Positions 61,540-64,000 of a stretch of DNA of 64,000 nucleotides are shown here, piece by piece; within the stretch, counting starts at the first letter, position 1, and every line of letters begins with the position of its first letter. The translations under genes and the position numbers were made by a program. Below the pieces are notes generated by a model. It made no database searches and was not told the origin of the DNA. It was given only the letters and a program-made list of their open reading frames with translations. Source of the stretch: Frigoribacterium sp. CG_9.8 (GTDB lineage Bacteria > Actinomycetota > Actinomycetes > Actinomycetales > Microbacteriaceae); NCBI RefSeq assembly GCF_015751965.1, contig NZ_JADOVH010000001.1, positions 372,001 through 436,000 on the forward strand, in the 5' to 3' direction.

Positions 61540-63030
61540 GTGACTCCTCCGACGCGCGGCACCTACAGCTTCGTTGTCGTGTCCAATCGCCTTCCGGTCG
61601 ATCGGGTGATTGGCACCGATGGCGCCGGGAGTTGGAGCCGTTCTCCCGGCGGGTTGGTCACTGCTCTCGAGCCGGTTATGAAGCAAAACGAGGGCGCCTG
61701 GATCGGCTGGGGCGGTCAACCGGACCTCGAGCTCGACCCGTTCGAGAGCGACGGAATCCACATCATTCCGGTGATGCTGAGCGTTCTCGAGATCGAGCGC
61801 TATTACGAAGGCTTCTCCAACGACACCCTCTGGCCGCTCTATCACGATGTGATCGCGCCCCCGAGTTACAGCCGTGAGTGGTGGGACAGCTATGTCGAGG
61901 TCAACCAGCGGTTCGCGGATGCTGCGGCGAAGGCAAGCGCGCCGGGAGCGGTGGTCTGGATTCAGGATTATCAGCTGCAGCTCGTGCCGAAGCTGCTGCG
62001 CACGATGCGTCCTGACCTGACGATCGGCTTCTTCAACCACATCCCTTTCCCGCCCTACGGCATCTACTCGCAGCTGCCGTGGCGCACCCAGATAATCGAG
62101 GGACTTCTCGGAGCAGATGTGATCGGCTTTCAGCGGGTCGCCGACGCCAGCAACTTTCAGCGCGCGGTGCGCCGCCTCAAGGGTTACTCCACGAAGGGGT
62201 CCCAAGTGGAGGTGCCGCTCGTCGATGCCTCGCCCGGGGTGCGGGTGTTCGGGGAGATCACGCGCCAGGGCTCGTTTCGCACGGTGGTCGCCCGCGCGTT
62301 TCCCATCTCGATCGACAGCGCGAGTTTCGAAGAACTCGCCCGAAGCCCTGAGGTGCAGGAGCGGGCGAAGCAGATCCGGATCGAGCTCGGTAGCCCGCGC
62401 ACGGTGATGCTCGGAGTCGATCGGCTCGACTACACCAAGGGCATCACGCACCGGCTCAAGGCGTATGGCGAGTTGCTGGCCGAGGGTCGGCTGAGCGCCG
62501 AGGATGTCACGATGGTGCAGGTTGCCAACCCCAGCCGCGAGCGGGTGCAGGCGTATATGGCGCTGCGCGACGAGATCGAACTGACCGTCGGTCGCATCAA
62601 TGGGGACTACGGCACGATCGCGCACGTACCGATCAGCTACCAGCATCACGGCTTTCCCCGCAATGAGATGGTGGCGCTCTACCTGGCCGCCGACGTGATG
62701 CTGGTGACTGCGCTTCGGGATGGAATGAACCTCGTGGCAAAGGAGTACGTCGCCTGCCGCTTCGACGACGATGGCGTGCTCATCCTCAGTGAGTTTGCGG
62801 GGGCCTCGGACGAGTTGAAGCGCGCGCTGCTGGTCAATCCGCACGATATCGACGGGGTGAAGGACGCCATCATGCAGGCCATCTCGATGCCGAAGGGCGA
62901 ACGGACTGCGCGGATGCGGTCGCTGCGCAAACGAGTGCTTGAGCATGATGTCTCGCGGTGGTCGCGCGAATTTCTCGGAGTGCTCGGGAGCCGGGCGCAC
63001 CACGGATCCGAGGGTCACGAGCGCGTCTGA
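61540..63030 (+). CDS. otsA: Trehalose-6-phosphate synthase
   Basis: 496 residues from GTG 61540. It joins UDP-glucose and glucose-6-phosphate to trehalose-6-phosphate. GT20 motifs: SNRLPVDRV ... WSRSPGGLVTALEPV, WIQDYQLQLVPKLLR, FFNHIPFPPYGIYSQLPWR, the nucleotide-sugar region VDRLDYTKGITHRLKAY, and DGMNLVAKEYVACR. TAAACT (61524-61529) is a -10 box 10 nt before GTG. Its stop overlaps otsB (TGATG). Confidence 0.95.
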   Translation: MTPPTRGTYSFVVVSNRLPVDRVIGTDGAGSWSRSPGGLVTALEPVMKQNEGAWIGWGGQPDLELDPFESDGIHIIPVMLSVLEIERYYEGFSNDTLWPLYHDVIAPPSYSREWWDSYVEVNQRFADAAAKASAPGAVVWIQDYQLQLVPKLLRTMRPDLTIGFFNHIPFPPYGIYSQLPWRTQIIEGLLGADVIGFQRVADASNFQRAVRRLKGYSTKGSQVEVPLVDASPGVRVFGEITRQGSFRTVVARAFPISIDSASFEELARSPEVQERAKQIRIELGSPRTVMLGVDRLDYTKGITHRLKAYGELLAEGRLSAEDVTMVQVANPSRERVQAYMALRDEIELTVGRINGDYGTIAHVPISYQHHGFPRNEMVALYLAADVMLVTALRDGMNLVAKEYVACRFDDDGVLILSEFAGASDELKRALLVNPHDIDGVKDAIMQAISMPKGERTARMRSLRKRVLEHDVSRWSREFLGVLGSRAHHGSEGHERV

Positions 63031-63845
63031 TGGTCGATGTTGACACCCCGCCCAATTTCTCCCGCCTTCCCGAGCCGTTCATCGGGGCGCTTCGCGAGCT
63101 TGCCCGCACCCGCCGACTGCTTGTCGCTCTCGACTTCGACGGCACGCTCGCACCGGAGGTGGATGTTCCGGAACGGGCTCGCGCGCTGCCGGAGGCTCGT
63201 GCGGCCGTGCTTCGCCTCAACGACATGCCCAACACGCGGGTGGCACTCGTCTCCGGGCGCGCGCTGGACAGTCTGATTTCGGTCTCTGACCTGCCAGACA
63301 GCGTGCTGCTCGTCGGCTCGCATGGCATCGAGCTGCGGCTCGATAAGCCCGGGGACAGCGTCACCCTCAATACCATCGAGTTTGAGCGCATCGACGTGCT
63401 CGGCGAGGTGCTTACTGAGGTCGCCAAATCCTTCGATGAGGTCTGGCTCGAGGAGAAACCGGCCGGCTTCGCTCTCCACACTCGCCTCGCCTCGGAGCAC
63501 AACAGCCGGATCGCCCATTTAGTCGCGCGCAGCGAGACCGCTGCGGAGCTCGACGACCTCACGATCCGCAGCGGCAAGGATGTGCTCGAGTTCTCGGTGC
63601 GATCCACCAACAAGGGCGAGGCTATCGAGCATCTGCGCACCTACACGAACGCCACTGCGGTCTTTTATGCTGGCGACGACGTGACAGACGAGGATGCCTT
63701 CGCGGCCCTCGGTGCGGATGATGTCGGCCTCAAAAGCGGCTCGGGATCGACCCTCGCAAACTTTCGGGTCGGCGGCCCGATCGATGTCGCCAGGGCGATC
63801 AATCTGCTCGCGGATCTCCGCGAGGGCGATGTACACGAGCAGTAG
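63030..63845 (+). CDS. otsB: Trehalose-6-phosphate phosphatase
   Basis: 271 residues from ATG 63030, coupled to otsA by TGATG. HAD phosphatase: nucleophile Asp in LLVALDFDGTLAPEVD, motif II SGRAL, motif III Lys and FYAGDDVTDEDAF as motif IV with GDD-x3-D. The T6PP cap (LVGSHGIELRLDKPGDSV ... VLEFSVRSTNKGEAI) is present. Completes the OtsAB trehalose pathway. Confidence 0.94.
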   Translation: MVDVDTPPNFSRLPEPFIGALRELARTRRLLVALDFDGTLAPEVDVPERARALPEARAAVLRLNDMPNTRVALVSGRALDSLISVSDLPDSVLLVGSHGIELRLDKPGDSVTLNTIEFERIDVLGEVLTEVAKSFDEVWLEEKPAGFALHTRLASEHNSRIAHLVARSETAAELDDLTIRSGKDVLEFSVRSTNKGEAIEHLRTYTNATAVFYAGDDVTDEDAFAALGADDVGLKSGSGSTLANFRVGGPIDVARAINLLADLREGDVHEQ

Positions 63846-63917
63846 TGGGCGTGACGCCCTCACTCTTCGCGGCGGCCTCACGGCACCGATGGAGCTAATC
63901 CACTGGCGGCGACGTTC

Positions 63918-63923
63918 TAGACT
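63918..63923 (+). promoter_or_regulatory. -10 box of a leaderless promoter for ilvD
   Basis: TAGACT, then the 7-nt CTGATAC, then ATG 63931, with no Shine-Dalgarno visible. Confidence 0.5.
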
Positions 63924-63930
63924 CTGATAC

Positions 63931-64000
63931 ATGCCCGAAACAGTCGACTGGAAACCCCGTTCTCGCGTCGTAACCGATGGCCTCGAAGCCACGACGTCTC
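63931..64000 (+). CDS. ilvD: Dihydroxy-acid dehydratase, N-terminal fragment (continues past window)
   Basis: Only the first 23 residues are present: MPETVDWKPRSRVVTDGLEA and then TTS. The KPRSR..TDG.EATTS string is the invariant N-terminus of IlvD, the iron-sulfur dehydratase of branched-chain amino acid synthesis. The call rests on this short match plus a proper start, so it is firm but limited. Confidence 0.8.
   Translation, partial: MPETVDWKPRSRVVTDGLEATTS

Overview
The window is high-GC actinobacterial chromosome. Gene content and order point to the family Microbacteriaceae (genus not resolved). Lineage markers are WhiB1, the two-component system MtrAB with its lipoprotein LpqB, DUF3499, DUF5719, an Rv3235-type protein, PdtaS, and many start codons lying 6-8 nt after a TANNNT -10 box (leaderless transcription). 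All functional assignments come from reading motifs and from family knowledge; no database search was run.

Region 1 (1-30700) is a conserved housekeeping block. Recalled from memory, its order resembles the Mycobacterium tuberculosis stretch between Rv3219 and Rv3260: the end of a large membrane protein (probably a glycosyltransferase), DUF5719, a zinicin-like protein, DUF3499, phosphomannomutase, AhcY, then MtrA-MtrB-LpqB-ComF-HPF-SecA. Next come an Rv3235-like protein, a small HTH protein, a CpaB/CpaE-like pair, a lysine-rich histone-like protein, PdtaS, WhiB1 and a Bcp peroxiredoxin. A seven-gene RDD / SpoIIM / DUF58 / MoxR / DUF4350 / DUF4129 / GPDPase-membrane-domain module (the Rv3689-Rv3695 type) sits between ahcY and mtrA.

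Region 2 (30836-50130) starts with tRNA-Lys(CTT). A MerR regulator diverges from a SulP anion transporter. Then follows a large deoxy-sugar catabolic locus, most likely for L-fucose or a related sugar. It has a Gfo/Idh oxidoreductase, a FadR regulator, a PfkB kinase, an RbsBCA-type ABC importer, a D-tagatose-3-epimerase-like TIM barrel, FucU mutarotase, an aldo/keto reductase, L-fuconate dehydratase, a LacI regulator, an FGGY kinase, a fucose-isomerase-like protein, a fuconolactonase and ManA. Both an oxidative route (dehydrogenase, lactonase, dehydratase) and an isomerase/kinase route are encoded, but no aldolase for either is present. A perfect palindrome, TGAAATCGATTTCA, lies in the promoter of the kinase operon. 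A near-identical copy lies before the sugar-binding protein gene.

Region 3 (50222-57773) holds an APC permease divergent from an operon of glutamine-synthetase-like ligase, class I amidotransferase-type hydrolase, aldehyde dehydrogenase, SDR dehydrogenase and a FadR regulator. This looks like gamma-glutamylation of an amine. The presence of an alcohol-type dehydrogenase and absence of an amine oxidase favour an amino alcohol such as ethanolamine over a polyamine.

Region 4 (57936-64000) has small membrane proteins, an ArsB/SLC13-like permease, a CorA-like channel divergent from otsA-otsB (trehalose synthesis), and the first codons of ilvD at the right edge.

Short tandem duplications of 12-30 bp recur at gene ends and in short intergenic gaps throughout. 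Two convergent gaps carry a long perfect or near-perfect palindrome followed by a GT-rich tandem repeat. No insertion sequence, prophage, integrase, CRISPR array, rRNA or replication origin was seen. No gene-free stretch exceeds 300 bases.
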